DNA of 64,000 nucleotides from positions 62,001-126,000 of the forward strand of contig JAGBDR010000083.1 of the NCBI GenBank assembly GCA_017937385.1, in the 5' to 3' direction. Positions within the stretch are counted from its first letter, which is position 1; the number at the start of each line of letters is the position of its first letter. Positions 1 through 8,641 of the stretch are shown one piece after another. Below the pieces are notes generated by a model. That model did not search any database. It worked only from the letters and a program-made list of their open reading frames with translations, and was not told the origin of the DNA. This DNA comes from Parabacteroides sp. GTDB taxonomy: Bacteria; Bacteroidota; Bacteroidia; Bacteroidales; Tannerellaceae. Position numbers and translations under genes: made by a program.

Positions 1-1
1 T

Positions 2-415
2 TGGGATCATCTGGCTATCATGGCCGACTTCAAGCTGGACATCGATTATCCGTATGAGATCGTAAAGAAAGAAGACCTTTATTCACGTCCTCCGCGCATA
101 CCTTATAACAATTCGCGGATACGCTATCGCCATTACGGTAAGACGCTTGAGAAAATGATCCAGAAAGCGACCGAATTCGAACCGGGTGCAGAGAAAGACC
201 AGTTGGTTAAATTGTTGGCGACCCAGATGAAGAAGTCGTTCCTCACCTGGAACAAAGAGTCTGTCGACGACCGGAAGATTTTCAAAGACCTCGACGAGCT
301 TTCGGAAGGCCAGATCGTGCTGGATGAAGAAATGCATAAGCTTGCGGAAACACGTGATATACTTGCACGCAACAATACGAACAATAAGAAAAACTATTCA
401 CGTAAAGGACGATGA
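2..415 (+). CDS. DUF4290 family protein, 3' part (5' end outside window)
   Basis: The frame is open to the left edge (codons for WDHLAI precede the first Met at 20), so this is the C-terminal part of a longer protein and the Met at 20 is not the start. The sequence is charged and lacks membrane segments; it ends in a basic, Asn/Lys-rich tail. It resembles the DUF4290 family, which in Bacteroidetes commonly sits directly before murA; that assignment is from memory. The stop overlaps the murA start (ATGA), so the two are translationally coupled. The biochemical function is unknown. Confidence 0.75.
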   Translation, partial: WDHLAIMADFKLDIDYPYEIVKKEDLYSRPPRIPYNNSRIRYRHYGKTLEKMIQKATEFEPGAEKDQLVKLLATQMKKSFLTWNKESVDDRKIFKDLDELSEGQIVLDEEMHKLAETRDILARNNTNNKKNYSRKGR

Positions 416-1716
416 GCTCGTTTGTCATAGAAGGCGGTTACCGGTTGTCCGGTGAGATTGTTCCGCAGGGTGCAAAGAATGAGGCCTTGCAGGTTATTTG
501 TGCGACTTTGCTTACGCCGGAAAAAGTGACAATCCATAATGTGCCGGATATTCTGGATGTGAATAACCTGATACAACTCCTGCGCGACATGCAAGTGAAG
601 GTGGAACATCCGTCTGCCGGTACCTATATATTCCAGGCTGATGCTGTAGACTTGAACTATCTTGAGACAGACGAGTTCTTGCGTAAAAGCGGTTCCCTGC
701 GCGGTTCGGTGATGATTGTCGGTCCGCTGGTGGCCCGTTTCGGCAAAGCGATGGTTCCGAAACCGGGGGGGGATAAGATCGGTCGCCGCCGTCTGGACAC
801 TCACTTTGTCGGGATTCAGAAGCTGGGGGCTGATTTCAGCTATAATCCGGATAATAAGCTTTACGAGATCGAGGCGAAGAAGTTGAGAGGCACTTATATG
901 TTGCTTGACGAGGCTTCGGTTACCGGTACGGCTAATATCCTGATGGCCGCCGTGCTTGCGGAAGGAAAGACGACGATCTACAATGCCGCCTGCGAACCTT
1001 ATCTGCAACAACTTTCCTCCATGCTGAACCGCATGGGGGCGCGTATTTCGGGTGTCGGCTCCAACCTGCTGACGATAGAAGGGGTTGAGGCGTTAGGAGG
1101 CACTGCGCATACGATCCTGCCGGATATGATCGAGGTCGGCAGTTTCATCGGAATGGCTGCTATGACCGGTTCTGACATCACGATCAAGAATACGGGTTAT
1201 GATATGTTGGGGATTATTCCCGATTCATTCCGCCGTCTGGGAATCACGGTCGAGCAGATCGGTGACGATATCCATGTCCCGACACACGAGTCTTATCAGA
1301 TCGAGACCTTTATCGACGGCTCTATCATGACGATTGCCGATGCTCCTTGGCCGGGGCTGACGCCGGACCTGTTGAGTGTCTTCTTGGTTGTGGCGACACA
1401 GGCGGTCGGTAGCGTGTTGATCCACCAGAAGATGTTCGAAAGTCGACTTTTCTTTGTCGACAAGCTGATCGATATGGGAGCGCAGATCATTCTTTGCGAT
1501 CCGCACAGGGCGACGGTGATCGGGCTGGGCAATCGGTTCAGGCTACGCGGTTCCAATATGGTCTCTCCGGATATCCGGGCCGGTATTGCTTTGCTGATTG
1601 CGGCGATGAGTGCCGAAGGTACCAGCTATATCCACAATATCGACCAGATCGACCGCGGATACCAGAATATTGACAAACGGTTGAACAGCCTCGGGGCGCG
1701 TATTACCCGACTTTAA
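412..1716 (+). CDS. murA: UDP-N-acetylglucosamine 1-carboxyvinyltransferase (MurA), Asp-type active site
   Basis: Transfers enolpyruvate from PEP to UDP-GlcNAc, the first committed step of peptidoglycan synthesis, in the cytosol. The 434-residue length and the two-lobed EPSP-synthase-like fold signature (GAKNEALQ near residue 21, GGDKIGRRRLDTH near 119-131) match the family. The catalytic-loop residue that is Cys115 in E. coli is Asp121 here (codon 772-774). Cys-to-Asp MurA enzymes are active but are not alkylated by fosfomycin, so intrinsic target-level resistance is expected. The start ATG overlaps the stop of the upstream DUF4290 gene, and rimM follows 11 bp downstream. Confidence 0.97.
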   Translation: MSSFVIEGGYRLSGEIVPQGAKNEALQVICATLLTPEKVTIHNVPDILDVNNLIQLLRDMQVKVEHPSAGTYIFQADAVDLNYLETDEFLRKSGSLRGSVMIVGPLVARFGKAMVPKPGGDKIGRRRLDTHFVGIQKLGADFSYNPDNKLYEIEAKKLRGTYMLLDEASVTGTANILMAAVLAEGKTTIYNAACEPYLQQLSSMLNRMGARISGVGSNLLTIEGVEALGGTAHTILPDMIEVGSFIGMAAMTGSDITIKNTGYDMLGIIPDSFRRLGITVEQIGDDIHVPTHESYQIETFIDGSIMTIADAPWPGLTPDLLSVFLVVATQAVGSVLIHQKMFESRLFFVDKLIDMGAQIILCDPHRATVIGLGNRFRLRGSNMVSPDIRAGIALLIAAMSAEGTSYIHNIDQIDRGYQNIDKRLNSLGARITRL

Positions 1717-1727
1717 ACATTCTTGTC

Positions 1728-2249
1728 ATGATTAGGAAAGAAGATGTTTTCAAGATCGGGCAGTTTGCCAAACCTCACGGTATAAAGGGGGAGATTGCAC
1801 TGGTTACGAACAGCGATGTGTTTGACGGTTCGGACGATCCGTATATCGTATGCGAGATGGACGGAATCCTGGTTCCCTTTTTCATTGAGGAATATCGTTA
1901 TAAGACGGATACCGTTATCTTGTTGAAGTTGAAAAACGTGGACGACGAGAAAGCGGCCCGTGAATTTGCCAACCGTGAAGTCTTTTACGCGCTTGATGAA
2001 GTGGACGAGGACGATTTGGTGGGTGATATGACATGGGATAGCTTTATCGGTTATCGGGTCATCGATGAAAAGCAAGGCGACATCGGTGCGATTACCGATG
2101 TCGACGAGTCTACCATCAATGTCCTTTTGCAGATCGATCATAATGGCGAAGAGTTGTTGTTGCCTGCCGCCGAGGAGTTGATCCTGTCTGCCGATCATGA
2201 AAATAAGATACTGACCGTTTCCGTTCCGGAAGGCCTGTTGGATTTATGA
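1728..2249 (+). CDS. rimM: 16S rRNA processing protein RimM
   Basis: A 173-residue protein of the usual RimM length. The N-terminal beta-barrel begins with VFKIGQFAKPHGIKGE, the family's diagnostic opening, and the C-terminal PRC-barrel half contains the Ile-Gly-Ala-Ile-Thr-Asp segment and a final LLP-type strand. RimM binds ribosomal protein S19 and helps mature the 30S head domain. It lies between murA (11 bp upstream) and an M23 peptidase (15 bp downstream), so it is probably cotranscribed with envelope genes. The start ATG at 1728 is the only one that keeps the N-terminal strand intact. Confidence 0.95.
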   Translation: MIRKEDVFKIGQFAKPHGIKGEIALVTNSDVFDGSDDPYIVCEMDGILVPFFIEEYRYKTDTVILLKLKNVDDEKAAREFANREVFYALDEVDEDDLVGDMTWDSFIGYRVIDEKQGDIGAITDVDESTINVLLQIDHNGEELLLPAAEELILSADHENKILTVSVPEGLLDL

Positions 2250-2264
2250 AAATGACGAATACAC

Positions 2265-3137
2265 ATGGCACAGAAGCAAAGACGAACAAATAAGAAATCA
2301 TTCTGGCATCGGATCCGGTTTAAATACAAATTGTCTTTTTTTAATGAAGGAACGCTGGAAGAGGTATGGTCGTTCCGGTTGTCACAGCTTTCCGCGTTTA
2401 CCACGTTGGGATTGTTTGCTTTCCTGTTGATCGCCTTTACTGCCTTTATCATTATCAAGACACCGATACGAAACTACCTGCCGGGTTATTTAGATGTGGA
2501 AGTCCGTAAGGAAATCATGCAGAATGCCTTGCGTGCCGATTCGTTGGAGAGGATGATCCAGATACATTCTCTTTATCTGAATAATGTGGCGGGTATCCTG
2601 TCTGGGACGATGCCGATCGATTCGATTCGCGAGATCGACTCATTGGCGCGGGTGAATCCAGATTATGAGATTCCGCAGACGAAAGAGGAGAAGAAATTTG
2701 TGAAGGATTTCGAGGAGGCGGAAAAATATAACTTGGCTGTCCTGGATCCGAACCCGGTTCCGACCGACGGTGTCTTTTTTTACAAGCCTGTAAACGGAGT
2801 GGTTTCTTCCCATTTCGATGCCAATATGCGGCATTATGGAGTGGATTTAGTGGCTGCTCCGAAAGAAAGTGTGCTGGCGACATTGGATGGCACGGTTGTC
2901 TTTGCCGGTTTCGATCCGAATTTCGGGAATGTGATACAGGTGCAGCATAAGAATGGCTTTTTATCGATCTATAAACATAATGAACTATTGCTGAAAGAGG
3001 TGGGAGACCGTGTTGTCGCGGGCGAAGCCATTGCTCTGGTAGGCAATACGGGAGAATTGTCGACCGGCCCGCATCTTCATTTCGAGTTGTGGTATAAAGG
3101 CGGTCCGGTCAATCCCGAAGAATATATAGCATTTTAA
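2265..3137 (+). CDS. M23 family metallopeptidase, membrane-anchored
   Basis: A 290-residue protein: a basic cytoplasmic N-terminus, one membrane helix at about residues 43-66, a helical linker, then a LytM/peptidase M23 domain over roughly the last 110 residues. Zinc ligands are visible as HYGVD and GPHLHFEL (H-x-H). This family cleaves peptide cross-links in peptidoglycan or, as in NlpD/EnvC proteins, activates amidases; since the H..D and HxH ligands are all present the domain is likely catalytic. It is tightly packed between rimM and dxr (5 bp before dxr). The exact substrate bond is not shown by the sequence. Confidence 0.92.
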   Translation: MAQKQRRTNKKSFWHRIRFKYKLSFFNEGTLEEVWSFRLSQLSAFTTLGLFAFLLIAFTAFIIIKTPIRNYLPGYLDVEVRKEIMQNALRADSLERMIQIHSLYLNNVAGILSGTMPIDSIREIDSLARVNPDYEIPQTKEEKKFVKDFEEAEKYNLAVLDPNPVPTDGVFFYKPVNGVVSSHFDANMRHYGVDLVAAPKESVLATLDGTVVFAGFDPNFGNVIQVQHKNGFLSIYKHNELLLKEVGDRVVAGEAIALVGNTGELSTGPHLHFELWYKGGPVNPEEYIAF

Positions 3138-3142
3138 TACGT

Positions 3143-4315
3143 ATGAAAAGAAACTTGGCCATATTGGGTTCTACAGGTTCTATCGGGACGCAGGCTTTGG
3201 AAGTAGTCAGCGAACATCCCGATCTTTTTGAAGTGTATGCTCTTACTGCCAATAATCAGGTGGATCTGCTGATCAACCAGGCACGTAAATATATGCCCGA
3301 AGTGGTGGTAATCGCCAATGAGCAAAAATATCCCGAATTGAAAGAGGCCCTGGAAGACCTTCCCATTAAGGTTTGGGCCGGTTCGGATGCTATTGCGCAG
3401 GTCGTGCAGTCGGAACCGATCGACATGGTGCTGACCGCAATGGTGGGGTATGCAGGGCTGAAACCGACGATTGCCGCAATCAAAGCGGGTAAGGCGATCG
3501 CATTGGCAAACAAGGAGACATTAGTGGTGGCAGGTGAACTGATCACAGCCCTCGCCGTCGAACACAAAGTGCCGATCCTGCCTGTCGATTCTGAACATTC
3601 CGCCATTTTCCAATGTTTAGCGGGAGAATGGGAGAATCCGGTGGAAAAAATATTGTTGACGGCTTCCGGAGGGCCTTTCCGCACCAAGACCAGGGAGGAA
3701 TTGGCGGTTGTGACGAAGGAACAGGCATTGAAACATCCCAACTGGAGCATGGGGGCGAAGATCACGATCGACTCGGCGTCGATGATGAACAAAGGCTTCG
3801 AGATGATCGAGGCGAAGTGGCTGTTCGGAGTGACACCGGAACAGATACAGGTTGTGGTGCATCCGCAGTCGGTGATTCATTCAATGGTCCAGTTTGAAGA
3901 TGGCGCAGTGATCGCCCAGTTGGGAATTCCCGACATGAAACTACCGATCAGCTATGCTTTTTCTTATCCCAAGCGGTTACACAGCAAAGCGCCCCGTCTG
4001 GACTTCGTCCAATATGCTACGCTTACTTTCGAAGAGCCGGATATGGAACGTTTCCGTAACTTGGCGTTCGCGTTCGATGCGGTCCGGAAAGGCGGAAATA
4101 TGCCTTGTGTCTTGAATGCGGCCAATGAGGTGGTTGTGGCGGCTTTCCTGCGTGACGAGATCGGTTTCCTGCAGATGAGCGACGTAATTGAGAAAACAAT
4201 GGCGAAAGCCACTTTCATCCCGGTTCCCACCTACGAGGATTATGTGGCGACGGATGCGGAGGCAAGAAAAATTGCGGAGCAATTTTTCAATGGACAATTG
4301 AGAATGGACAATTGA
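3143..4315 (+). CDS. dxr: 1-deoxy-D-xylulose 5-phosphate reductoisomerase
   Basis: Converts DXP to MEP with NADPH in the non-mevalonate isoprenoid pathway. The N-terminus carries the NADPH loop LGSTGSIGTQAL, and the catalytic region holds PVDSEHSAIFQCL, ASGGPFR and SMMNKGFEMIEAKWLF, all family hallmarks. At 390 residues it has normal length. The last residues (about FNGQLRMDN) and the stop codon are supplied by the left arm of a TTGTCAATTG-type repeat at 4288-4322, so the C-terminal tail is probably not ancestral. rseP follows after the 156-bp repeat element, as is usual in this order. Confidence 0.97.
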   Translation: MKRNLAILGSTGSIGTQALEVVSEHPDLFEVYALTANNQVDLLINQARKYMPEVVVIANEQKYPELKEALEDLPIKVWAGSDAIAQVVQSEPIDMVLTAMVGYAGLKPTIAAIKAGKAIALANKETLVVAGELITALAVEHKVPILPVDSEHSAIFQCLAGEWENPVEKILLTASGGPFRTKTREELAVVTKEQALKHPNWSMGAKITIDSASMMNKGFEMIEAKWLFGVTPEQIQVVVHPQSVIHSMVQFEDGAVIAQLGIPDMKLPISYAFSYPKRLHSKAPRLDFVQYATLTFEEPDMERFRNLAFAFDAVRKGGNMPCVLNAANEVVVAAFLRDEIGFLQMSDVIEKTMAKATFIPVPTYEDYVATDAEARKIAEQFFNGQLRMDN

Positions 4316-4443
4316 CAATTAAGGAAGGGGAAAAAAATTATACATATAAGAATAACTAATAACAGGCGATTGGGGATGGACAAGGAACAAATGAGGCGTC
4401 AAAGGCATTTAATTGTCAATTGTCCATTATCAATTGTCAATTG
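4288..4443. repeat. MITE-like TTGTCAATTG element, 35-bp inverted arms
   Basis: The left arm (4288-4322) and right arm (4409-4443) are reverse complements with 2 mismatches in 35. Each arm is built from units close to CAATTGTCAATT. The interior of about 86 bp encodes nothing recognisable. The left arm overlaps the end of dxr, and the right arm ends 7 bp before the rseP start codon. No target-site duplication was determined. Related arms occur at 11126-11236, 20001-20036, 29129-29211 and 32797-32830, with a degenerate copy at 13067-13151. Confidence 0.85.
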
Positions 4444-4450
4444 ACAAAGT

Positions 4451-5785
4451 ATGGAGACAGTTTTAGTTAAGGCTCTACAGCTTATTCTGAGCCTATCGAT
4501 ATTGGTATTGGTCCACGAGTTCGGGCATTTTATCTTTGCCCGTATCTTTAAGGTCCGGGTGGAAAAGTTTTACCTTTTCTTCGATCCGTGGTTTTCGATA
4601 TTCAAGTTTAAACCTAAGAACAGCGATACGGAATATGGCATCGGTTGGCTTCCTTTGGGCGGGTATTGCAAGATAGCCGGTATGATAGACGAGAGCATGG
4701 ACAAGGAAGCGATGGCACAGCCGCCGAAGCCCTACGAGTTTCGTTCCAAGCCTGCCGGACAGCGGTTGATGATCATGGTTGCCGGTGTGCTGTTCAACTT
4801 CCTGTTGGCACTGTTTATCTATTCGATGGTGTTGTTTACTTGGGGCGATACGTTTTTACCGTTGAAAAATGTGAAAGCCGGTATGGATTTTAGCGAGACT
4901 TTCCATCATGTGGGATTCCGCGATGGCGATATCTTGTTGAGAGCGGATGATGCGGAGTTGGAGCGTTTCGGTGAAGATTGTTTCCGTCGGGTTCTCAACG
5001 CACAGACTGTAACGGTTCTGCGCGACGGGATGGAAACGGTTATTCCGATTCCGGAAGATATGGCGCAGCGTGTCATGCGGGATAAGAAAGGGTTTGCTTC
5101 TTATCGTTTCCCGATGGTCGTGCGCGAATTGGGCACGACGGAAAACGGTGAATCGCCGGCCGCAGCTGCCGGTTTGCAACCGGGAGACAGTATCGTGTCT
5201 ATCAACGGCATTGCGACACCCTCTTTCTATGAAGTGGGCGAAATGCTTGCACAAAACAAGGATCGGGATGTCTCGGTCGGCCTTTATCGTGCCGGAGCCT
5301 TGCAGACGTTGACGTTGCATACGGACACGGCCGGGAAGATGGGTGTTTATTCTGTTTCGCCTTTCGAGATGTATCAGACGGTGACCCGTAAATATGGTTT
5401 CTTTGAGTCTTTTCCTGCCGGTGTCATGTTAGGTGTGAACACCCTGAAAGGGTATGTCAGCGATATGAAATATGTCTTTACGAAAGAGGGAGCCTCCAGT
5501 TTGGGCGGTTTCGGTACGATCGGAAGCCTGTTCCCGGCTGAATGGAACTGGCAGGCGTTCTGGATGAAGACCGCTTTCCTCTCCATCATCCTCGCCTTTA
5601 TGAACATATTGCCGATTCCGGCCTTGGACGGCGGCCACGTGATGTTCCTGCTTTACGAAGTGATAGCCCGCCGCAAACCAAGTGACAAATTTCTCGAATA
5701 TGCACAGATCACCGGTATGGTTCTATTGTTTGCCTTGCTGATCTATGCGAACGGGAACGACATTTTCAGGTTCTTCTTCAAATAG
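4451..5785 (+). CDS. rseP: RIP metalloprotease RseP (site-2 protease)
   Basis: A 444-residue intramembrane zinc protease. The first membrane helix carries the HEFGH motif (His22, His26), and the third zinc ligand region NILPIPALDGGH is near residue 395. Two PDZ-like regions occupy the periplasmic middle (the second around QPGDSIVSINGI). Family members cut anti-sigma factors or leftover signal peptides within the membrane; the substrate here is unknown. It is the last gene of the operon, and a 16-bp-stem terminator follows at 5796. The start ATG at 4451 sits right after a repeat arm, and no alternative upstream start retains homology. Confidence 0.95.
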   Translation: METVLVKALQLILSLSILVLVHEFGHFIFARIFKVRVEKFYLFFDPWFSIFKFKPKNSDTEYGIGWLPLGGYCKIAGMIDESMDKEAMAQPPKPYEFRSKPAGQRLMIMVAGVLFNFLLALFIYSMVLFTWGDTFLPLKNVKAGMDFSETFHHVGFRDGDILLRADDAELERFGEDCFRRVLNAQTVTVLRDGMETVIPIPEDMAQRVMRDKKGFASYRFPMVVRELGTTENGESPAAAAGLQPGDSIVSINGIATPSFYEVGEMLAQNKDRDVSVGLYRAGALQTLTLHTDTAGKMGVYSVSPFEMYQTVTRKYGFFESFPAGVMLGVNTLKGYVSDMKYVFTKEGASSLGGFGTIGSLFPAEWNWQAFWMKTAFLSIILAFMNILPIPALDGGHVMFLLYEVIARRKPSDKFLEYAQITGMVLLFALLIYANGNDIFRFFFK

Positions 5786-5795
5786 AGGATAAACG

Positions 5796-5854
5796 AAACC
5801 CTATGCATTCCGTCTCTCAACCCATAAGGTTACAGGGAGGAATGCATAGGGTTT
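5796..5854. terminator. Bidirectional terminator between rseP and guaA
   Basis: Perfect 16-bp inverted repeat: 5796-5811 pairs with 5839-5854, with a 27-nt loop. A run of A on one side and T on the other allows termination from both strands. It lies between the convergent stops of rseP (5785) and guaA (5898). Confidence 0.8.
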
Positions 5855-5897
5855 GTCATGTTAAAGCTATGCTTTGTCGGGCATGGCTTTTTTTATC

Positions 5898-7418
5898 TTA
5901 TTCCCATTCGATTGTTGCAGGCGGTTTTGAGCTGATGTCGTAGACTACGCGGTTTACGCCTTTGACCTTGTTGATGATCTCGTTGGATACTTTTGCAAGG
6001 AATTCGTAAGGGAGTTGAGCCCAGTCGGCCGTCATGGCATCTGTTGAGGTGACAGCACGCAAGGCGACTGTATTTTCATAGGTCCGTTCATCGCCCATGA
6101 CGCCTACGGAACGGATCGGGAGGAGAATCACGCCGGCTTGCCAGATCTTGTCATACAAGCCCCATTCGCGCATCAACGACATATAGATATCGTCGGCGTC
6201 TTGCAAAATCCGTACTTTTTCAGGTGTGATATCGCCTAAGATACGGATGCCCAGACCGGGACCGGGGAACGGGTGACGTTTGATCAGATGCGGTTGCATG
6301 CCTAACTCCATACCGACGCGGCGCACTTCGTCTTTGAACAGGAGGCGCAACGGTTCGACCAGTTTCAGGTTCATTTTGGCAGGCAGGCCGCCTACGTTAT
6401 GATGGCTTTTGATAACGGTTCCGGTGATCGATAACGATTCGATTACGTCCGGATAGATTGTACCTTGGCCCAACCATTTGATGTCTTTCAGCTTGTGGGC
6501 TTCTTCGTCGAACACGTCGATGAACCCTTTGCCGATGATCTTGCGTTTCTTTTCAGGATCGCTTACACCGGCCAGTTCTTTATAGAATTTTTCTTTGGCG
6601 TCGACACCGATTACATTCAGTCCTAAGTGTTCGTAATCTTTCAACACGTTTTCGAACTCATTCTTGCGCAACAAGCCGTGGTCGACGAAGATACACGTCA
6701 GGTTCTTGCCGATCGCCTTGTTCAGCAAAACCGCTGTGACGGAAGAGTCCACACCGCCGGAAAGCGCCAGGATTACTTTGTCGTCGCCCAATTTTTCTTT
6801 CAGTTCGGCAACGGTCGATTCGATGAAAGAAGCCGGTGTCCAGTCTTTGGCACATCCGCAAATATTCAGGAAGTTGTCCAATAGTTTGGTACCGTCGGTC
6901 GAGTGGAACACTTCCGGGTGGAACTGTACGCCCCAGGTCTGTTCACCTTCCACGTGATAAGCGGCGGCTTTTACGTCGTCCGTACTGGCGATTACTTTGA
7001 AATTTTCAGGGAGAACGGTGATGGTATCTCCGTGTGACATCCAGATTTGTGAACCGACCTGGATGCCTTTCAGCAATTCGTCGTCAGGTTCGATATGCGA
7101 CAGGTTGGCACGCCCGTATTCGCGGGAGTTGGCCGGTTCGACATTGCCGCCGGATGTATAAGCCATGAATTGGGCTCCGTAACAGATTCCCAATACGGGA
7201 TATTTACCTCGTATTTCACTTAAATCGGCTTTGAATGCATTGGCGTCATAAACGGAATAGGGACTTCCGGAAAGGATAACACCTTTTACATCTGTAGCAT
7301 CGTGAGGGAATTTGTTGTAAGGGACAATTTCGCAATACATATTCAACTCGCGGACTCTACGCCCGATCAGTTGAGTCGTTTGCGAACCGAAATCAAGAAT
7401 AATAAGTCTCTCGTGCAT
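5898..7418 (-). CDS. guaA: GMP synthase (glutamine-hydrolysing)
   Basis: Converts XMP to GMP with ATP and glutamine. The 506 residues contain an N-terminal class I glutamine amidotransferase domain with nucleophile Cys79 in GICYGAQ, then the ATP-pyrophosphatase P-loop LSGGVDSSV near residue 217, and the C-terminal dimerisation domain ending PPATIEWE. Length and domain order are typical. A TAnnTTTG box on the minus strand lies at 7445-7452, giving a short leader of about 20 nt. It is a single-gene unit between a shared terminator and a divergent promoter. Confidence 0.97.
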   Translation of the reverse strand: MHERLIILDFGSQTTQLIGRRVRELNMYCEIVPYNKFPHDATDVKGVILSGSPYSVYDANAFKADLSEIRGKYPVLGICYGAQFMAYTSGGNVEPANSREYGRANLSHIEPDDELLKGIQVGSQIWMSHGDTITVLPENFKVIASTDDVKAAAYHVEGEQTWGVQFHPEVFHSTDGTKLLDNFLNICGCAKDWTPASFIESTVAELKEKLGDDKVILALSGGVDSSVTAVLLNKAIGKNLTCIFVDHGLLRKNEFENVLKDYEHLGLNVIGVDAKEKFYKELAGVSDPEKKRKIIGKGFIDVFDEEAHKLKDIKWLGQGTIYPDVIESLSITGTVIKSHHNVGGLPAKMNLKLVEPLRLLFKDEVRRVGMELGMQPHLIKRHPFPGPGLGIRILGDITPEKVRILQDADDIYMSLMREWGLYDKIWQAGVILLPIRSVGVMGDERTYENTVALRAVTSTDAMTADWAQLPYEFLAKVSNEIINKVKGVNRVVYDISSKPPATIEWE

Positions 7419-7444
7419 GCAAATTATTATTTAATTGAATGCCA

Positions 7445-7492
7445 CAAAGGTAGGAATAATATTCGATATTTAAATCATTTTTTGTACCTTTG
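7445..7492. promoter_or_regulatory. Divergent TAnnTTTG promoters for guaA and the coiled-coil gene
   Basis: The minus-strand -7 box TACCTTTG (7445-7452) faces guaA. The plus-strand -7 box TACCTTTG (7485-7492) faces the gene at 7518. Both copies are identical and about 40 bp apart. No clear TTTG element is present at -33 for either. Confidence 0.6.
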
Positions 7493-7517
7493 CGTGTTCA
7501 TTTTTAATCGTAACCGT

Positions 7518-8423
7518 ATGGATGCTGAAAAGAAAGAGACAAAAGAAATAAATAAGATGTCATTGCTGATCATGGCAGTGGTTGTGTTGTTGTTGGTTAT
7601 CGCAGGTGCCGCCTACTACATTCTCCATCAGAAACGGCAGATGGAAGACTTGGAGCAGGCGTATGTCTTGGATAAAGAATCGTTGGAAGATGAATTTAAC
7701 GAGTTGTCTCTCCAGTATGAAGGCTATAAATTCAATATCGGCAACGATTCGTTGCTGAACCTCTTGTCTACCGAGCAGGCCAAGGTACAACGCTTGCAGG
7801 AAGAGCTCCGGACCGTCAAGGCGACAAACACGAAAGAGATCGCACGTTTGAAAAAGGAATTACAGACGTTGCGCAAGATCATGCGCAATTATGTTGCCCA
7901 GATCGACTCTTTGGACCGTATCAACAAGCAATTGGTGGTTGAAAAGAACGAAGCGGTGAAGAAATACAAGCAGGCTTCCTCTACGGCGACTACCTTGAAA
8001 AAGGAAAAGGAGAAATTGACGGAACGTGTCACGCTGGCAAGCCGGCTGGATGCGACGGGCATCAACGTCACGCCTGTCAATGGCCGCGGAAAGGTGGCGA
8101 AGACGATCAAGAAGATGGAACAATTTGTCGTGGACTTCCGGATCAGCAAGAACATTACGGCTCCGGTCGGAGAGAAGACGATCTATGTGCGCATCATGAA
8201 GCCGGACGACGATATCCTGTTGAAGAGCCGTGGCGATGTCTTTACTTTCGAAGGAAAAGAGATCAACTACTCCATGAAGAAGCTGGTCGAATATGACGGG
8301 GAGGAGTTGCCGGTTACGATGTACTGGAATATCGAGGAGTTCCTTTCTCCGGGTACATACCGGGTCGATATATTTGCGGACGGCAACCTGATCGGCCGTA
8401 AGAACTTCACACTCGAAAAGTAA
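7518..8423 (+). CDS. Membrane-anchored coiled-coil protein, unknown function
   Basis: A 301-residue protein with an N-terminal membrane helix (about residues 15-34, rich in Leu/Val), then a long charged coiled coil (roughly residues 40-180, with KEKEKL-type heptads) and a beta-rich C-terminal domain of about 110 residues containing the segment VRIMKPDDDILL. The reading frame is open further upstream to 7302, but that part overlaps guaA and the promoter; the ATG at 7518 is about 25 bp after a TACCTTTG box and is chosen. Similar proteins occur in Bacteroidetes without assigned function. It is likely periplasmic apart from its anchor. Confidence 0.8.
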   Translation: MDAEKKETKEINKMSLLIMAVVVLLLVIAGAAYYILHQKRQMEDLEQAYVLDKESLEDEFNELSLQYEGYKFNIGNDSLLNLLSTEQAKVQRLQEELRTVKATNTKEIARLKKELQTLRKIMRNYVAQIDSLDRINKQLVVEKNEAVKKYKQASSTATTLKKEKEKLTERVTLASRLDATGINVTPVNGRGKVAKTIKKMEQFVVDFRISKNITAPVGEKTIYVRIMKPDDDILLKSRGDVFTFEGKEINYSMKKLVEYDGEELPVTMYWNIEEFLSPGTYRVDIFADGNLIGRKNFTLEK

Positions 8424-8445
8424 ATCGATAGGCATCGGGAAAAAA

Positions 8446-8505
8446 TTCCATGGGCATGAAACAAAAGTTCCATGCCCATGGAATTCTATTTTCACTGGCA
8501 TGGAA
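8446..8505. repeat. Palindrome array A (3 units, 22-bp period)
   Basis: Three imperfect palindromes of the type TTCCATGCCCATGGAA lie at 8446-8460, 8468-8483 and 8491-8505. Unit starts or ends are exactly 22 bp apart. Units 1 and 2 can also pair with each other as a 14-bp stem (8445-8458 with 8471-8484), so a role as terminator for the upstream gene is possible. The array lies about 140-200 bp before the TolC-type gene at 8642. Confidence 0.75.
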
Positions 8506-8641
8506 CTAAAATTCTATTGGGAAGAAACCCGATGTCGGTAGACTCATAAGAAAACATTTGTTGTATGAGTTCGGTTATAAATTGAGAGCGGACCTTTATT
8601 TTAGTGCCGTGCAGGAAGAATCCGAATAAAACAAGATAAAA

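Noticed and set aside
394..1011. 205-residue minus-strand frame opposite murA
   Set aside because: Composition is atypical and it lies wholly within a strongly conserved gene; no family resemblance.
7302..7517. 72-codon upstream extension of the coiled-coil gene
   Set aside because: It overlaps guaA and both divergent promoter boxes; the membrane helix and normal start follow the ATG at 7518.
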